A stretch of DNA of 27,839 nucleotides from JBEEJZ01 sp041168905. Its GTDB lineage: Bacteria; Pseudomonadota; Gammaproteobacteria; Burkholderiales; Burkholderiaceae_C. Location: NCBI GenBank assembly GCA_041168905.1, contig JBEEJZ010000192.1, positions 1 to 27,839 of the forward strand. The letters are read 5' to 3'. A program made the translations under genes and the position numbers. Below the pieces are notes generated by a model, which was not told the DNA's origin, did not search any database, and saw only the letters and a list, made by a program, of their open reading frames with translations. Below are positions 25,743-27,839 of this stretch, piece after piece. Position 1 is the stretch's first letter. Each line of letters begins with the position of its first letter.

Positions 25743-25757
25743 TGGCACCACCGTTGC
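25743..25757 (+). promoter_or_regulatory. Sigma-54 (RpoN) -24/-12 promoter
   Basis: TGGCAC-N5-TTGC matches the sigma-54 core consensus exactly, with GG and GC separated by the required 10 bases. Transcription should start near 25769, giving a leader of about 60 bases before the Gly-rich protein. A sigma-54 activator is encoded on the other side of the spacer. Confidence 0.88.
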
Positions 25758-25828
25758 GCTAGCTGCTGCGATGTGCGGCGACGCATGTCACCTAGGACAG
25801 ACTGTTCACTTCAACTTTAGGAGCTTCC

Positions 25829-26677
25829 ATGAAAAAGACATTTCTGGCTACGGCCATTGCCTTGGCGTTCGGATTTAGCGGTGCCGCTTTTGCGGATCGG
25901 GGGGGGCACGACTCACATGGCTCAGGCCAGGATCAACCCAGCCTGAACGTTGACATGGATCTTGATCAGTCCACCACGACGAGCACCAGCACCAAGACGA
26001 TGACCTCCTCGCGTGTGGACAACAGCACCAACAAGGAATCGGGCGATGCCACTGCCAACGCAGCCCGCTCCGCCGTACTGAACAATGGCTCATGGGGCAC
26101 CTTCAGCAATGCCTTCAACCAGACGACTGCGACTGCTTCCAGCAGCCTGAGCGGCGAGGTGTCGCACAACCACACCATGAATGTGGGCAACAGCGCCCAC
26201 AGCTTTGGTTCAGCGGATGGTGGCTCTGCCGGTGGCGGTGACGGCGGCGGTGCAGGCGGTGGCAAGGCCATGGGCATGGGCGTTGCCGGCAAGGGCGGTA
26301 GCGGCTATGGCGCTCTGGGCGGCTCCAGCGGCGAGGCTGAAACCGGCGATGTGCATACCGGCGGTCAGAGCACCGCCAGCAGCGGCGATAGCCAGTCTGG
26401 CAACGGTGGCACGGGCGGTACGGCTGCGGGCAGCGCCGGCGGTGCAGGCTCGGGTGGCACCAATATGGCCGCCGGCGGTACCGGTGGCGGTGCCACAGGT
26501 GGCAGCGCTGGCGACGGTGGCCTGGTCAATGTCAACGCTGGCACCTTCAGCATGGCCAACACGATGATGAACGTCGGTCAATCGGCCGCCGGCATCATGA
26601 CCATCGCGCAAAACACCGGCATTAGCGCGCTGGTGCAGCAAAGCGTGAATGTGCAAGCCAATCTGAGCGTGCGCTAA
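25829..26677 (+). CDS. Secreted Gly/Ser/Asn-rich protein, candidate fibre or surface subunit
   Basis: I do not recognise a named family for this 282-residue protein. A Sec signal peptide ends at AAFA (residue 22). Residues 35-125 are Ser/Thr/Asn-rich (DQSTTTSTSTKT, NQTTATASSS). Residues 128-232 are low-complexity Gly/Ala/Ser with repeated GG steps. The C-terminal 45 residues return to an ordered pattern, NVNAGTFSMANTMMNVGQ and QNTGISALVQQSVNVQANLSV. No cysteine is present. Composition and the sigma-54 promoter suggest a high-level extracellular structural protein, similar in style to curli or Fap subunits, but homology is not shown. The C-terminal module resembles that of the next gene. A strong Shine-Dalgarno (AGGAG) lies 25819-25823. 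Confidence 0.85.
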   Translation: MKKTFLATAIALAFGFSGAAFADRGGHDSHGSGQDQPSLNVDMDLDQSTTTSTSTKTMTSSRVDNSTNKESGDATANAARSAVLNNGSWGTFSNAFNQTTATASSSLSGEVSHNHTMNVGNSAHSFGSADGGSAGGGDGGGAGGGKAMGMGVAGKGGSGYGALGGSSGEAETGDVHTGGQSTASSGDSQSGNGGTGGTAAGSAGGAGSGGTNMAAGGTGGGATGGSAGDGGLVNVNAGTFSMANTMMNVGQSAAGIMTIAQNTGISALVQQSVNVQANLSVR

Positions 26678-26683
26678 GCAGGC

Positions 26684-26728
26684 CGGCGGGCGCTCGTCAC
26701 AGTACGTGGCTGGAGCGAGCGCCCGCCG
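26684..26728 (+). repeat. Perfect 13-bp intercistronic hairpin
   Basis: CGGCGGGCGCTCG (26684-26696) and CGAGCGCCCGCCG (26716-26728) pair without mismatch around a 19-base loop. It begins seven bases after the stop of the Gly-rich gene and ends 44 bases before the next start. No T-run follows, so it is more likely an mRNA 3'-end stabiliser or partial attenuator than a full terminator. Confidence 0.8.
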
Positions 26729-26772
26729 TGCGTGGACTGGCTTCAAACGCCTCAGACTACAAAGGACAGACC

Positions 26773-27126
26773 ATGAAACCCATGCACACACATCGATATC
26801 GGATGGCAGCTCTAGGCCTGCTGTCAGCGCTGTCGCTTGCTCAAGCCGTCTACGCAGATGAGCCCACGGAAGAGCTTTTCACCTTCGCGCAGCCCGTGAA
26901 CGCCGAGGCTTTACAGGCCCTGCGGGGTGGTAGCGAGCTGGTGCTCAACCACATGACGCTCGACGGCACCACCGCAGACAACAGCGCCAGCCATGTGGTC
27001 ACCGGTGCCAACCTGATCGGGTCCGGAGCCTTTGCCAGCGCCAGCGGCATGCCGGTGGTGATTCAAAACTCCGGGGCCAACGTGTTGATTCAAAGCGCAG
27101 TGATTCTGAATCTGCAGGTTCAGTAG
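26773..27126 (+). CDS. Small secreted protein with double-glycine motif after a Sec signal peptide
   Basis: This 117-residue protein belongs to no family I can name. A Sec signal peptide ends at VYA (residue 28). The mature N-terminus DEPTEELFTFAQPVNAEALQ leads to ALRGG (G52-G53). Counting back from the second Gly, hydrophobic residues fall at -4 (L), -7 (L) and -12 (V), with Glu at -9. This nearly reproduces the leader pattern cut by C39 peptidases. The rest (54-117) is Ser/Asn/Val-rich and ends QNSGANVLIQSAVILNLQV, similar to the end of the Gly-rich protein. A good Shine-Dalgarno (AAAGGA) precedes the ATG. The C39 peptidase gene begins eight bases after the stop. It may be a minor subunit or nucleator released by cleavage at RGG. 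Confidence 0.85.
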   Translation: MKPMHTHRYRMAALGLLSALSLAQAVYADEPTEELFTFAQPVNAEALQALRGGSELVLNHMTLDGTTADNSASHVVTGANLIGSGAFASASGMPVVIQNSGANVLIQSAVILNLQVQ

Positions 27127-27134
27127 GCCGGCAC

Positions 27135-27839
27135 ATGCGCTCAGCCTCATTTTTTGTTCGGCCAGGGTGGCACTTGGCGGGGACCTTGCTGCTGCCCTGC
27201 CTGTCCCTGCAAGCCGTCGCGCAGGGTCACCCAGCTGCGCTGATGCCGGGGGTCGCTGGCGGTGATGTGCACTTGCCCATCACCAGCCTACGTGAAGGCC
27301 GCCTGGCCGGCACCTTGCTGCAACAGTACGACTTCAGCTGTGGATCTGCTGCCCTGGCCACCCTGCTCACCCACCACTATGGTCTGCCAGTCACTGAAAG
27401 CGCGGTGTTCGAGCACATGTTCAAGCACGGCGATCAGGCCAGGATACGCACCGAGGGCTTTTCGCTGCTCGATATGAAGGCTTATCTCAAGACCCTGGGC
27501 CTGGAAGGTGATGGCTTTGAGCAACCCTTGGACAAACTGGCCCAGGCCGGAGTGCCAGCCATCGTGCTGATCAACGATGGCGGCTACCAGCACTTTGTGG
27601 TCATCAAGGGTTTGCGCGACGACCGGGTGCTGCTGGGTGACCCTGCCCGTGGCACCCGTTCCCTGCCCCGTCGCGAGTTTGAAGCCATGTGGAAAAGCCG
27701 TCTGTTGTTCGTGGTGCACAACCGCATGAACTCAGTCCGCTTCAATTTGGCGCAGGACTGGCGGGCCAGCCCGAGAGCCCCCCTCGCCGGGGGTTTGAAC
27801 AGCAACGGATTGGCCGGCATCACCCTGCCCAAGCACAGT
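27135..27839 (+). CDS. C39-family cysteine peptidase with own signal peptide (3' end outside window)
   Basis: The frame is open from the ATG at 27135 to the window end (235 residues so far). A Sec signal peptide ends at about QAVA (residue 29). The C39 fold follows, with oxyanion Gln Q63, nucleophile C69 in QYDFSCGSAALATLL, histidine H153 in YQHFVVIKG and aspartate D169 in LGDPARG. All catalytic positions are present. After the peptidase domain (about 45-196) no membrane helices or ABC ATPase region have appeared by residue 235, so it looks like a stand-alone periplasmic enzyme, as FapD is proposed to be, rather than a bacteriocin-type exporter. The upstream protein with a double-glycine motif is the obvious substrate. 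Confidence 0.88.
   Translation, partial: MRSASFFVRPGWHLAGTLLLPCLSLQAVAQGHPAALMPGVAGGDVHLPITSLREGRLAGTLLQQYDFSCGSAALATLLTHHYGLPVTESAVFEHMFKHGDQARIRTEGFSLLDMKAYLKTLGLEGDGFEQPLDKLAQAGVPAIVLINDGGYQHFVVIKGLRDDRVLLGDPARGTRSLPRREFEAMWKSRLLFVVHNRMNSVRFNLAQDWRASPRAPLAGGLNSNGLAGITLPKHS

Larger units (their letters stand above)
25310..25828. other. Divergent 519-base regulatory spacer
   Basis: No gene is seen here. The part next to the barrel gene (25310-25489) shows nothing I can name, and no sigma-54 motif for the barrel gene was found on the minus strand. From 25490 onward it holds several inverted repeats, an IHF-type site and a sigma-54 promoter directed at the Gly-rich secreted protein; these are listed separately. 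The leader between promoter and start codon is about 60 bases and carries a strong Shine-Dalgarno. Confidence 0.7.

Noticed and set aside
26220..26520. Gly-rich repeats as a CRISPR or tandem-repeat array
   Set aside because: No regular period or identical units; it is coding low complexity.
26210..26791. A 193-codon frame antisense to the Gly-rich gene
   Set aside because: Its Ala/Thr/Gly-rich content is the reverse reading of the Gly codons; no start signal or domain.

Overview
The window looks like a chromosomal segment of a betaproteobacterium of the order Burkholderiales, most likely family Comamonadaceae. The grounds are gene content and order (PBP1A, cyaY, lptM, lysA; System II cytochrome c maturation beside cytochrome c4; two LpxL-type acyltransferases divergent from metK; a LexA-controlled imuA-imuB-dnaE2 cassette), GC-rich codon use and tight packing. 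No rRNA, tRNA, insertion sequence, integrase or CRISPR array was seen. Family assignments come from reading motifs; no database search was run.

Layout. 1-4.2 kb: penicillin-binding protein 1A, frataxin-like CyaY (opposite strand), the small lipoprotein LptM and diaminopimelate decarboxylase LysA. 4.2-9.3 kb, minus strand: resB, ccsB (System II haem delivery to c-type cytochromes), then msrP and msrQ (periplasmic methionine sulfoxide repair). 9.4-10.1 kb: dihaem cytochrome c4 with its own terminator. 10.2-14.1 kb: engB (ribosome assembly GTPase), two tandem lipid A-type acyltransferases, and metK. 14.1-19.4 kb: the SOS mutasome imuA-imuB-dnaE2 on the minus strand, with a perfect LexA box before imuA. 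19.6-20.8 kb: a Bcr/CflA-type drug exporter. 20.9-23.1 kb: a PfkB-family kinase and an AGE-family sugar isomerase, two bases apart.

23.1-27.8 kb is the unusual part and reads as one unit. On the minus strand an outer-membrane beta-barrel protein is followed five bases later by a sigma-54 activator with no sensor domain. Divergently, on the plus strand, lie a Gly-rich secreted protein, a small secreted protein with a double-glycine processing motif downstream of a Sec signal peptide, and a C39 cysteine peptidase with its own signal peptide and no visible ABC transporter part (cut by the window end). The 519-base divergent spacer holds a sigma-54 -24/-12 promoter, an IHF-type site and a cluster of inverted repeats placed like activator sites. 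A perfect 13-bp hairpin separates the abundant-looking Gly-rich gene from the downstream genes. The parts resemble functionally the Fap amyloid system of Pseudomonas (secreted subunits, C39-like protease, outer-membrane barrel), but the proteins are not obvious Fap orthologues by eye. The best hypothesis is a sigma-54-controlled extracellular fibre or surface-layer system whose minor subunit is trimmed in the periplasm by the C39 peptidase.
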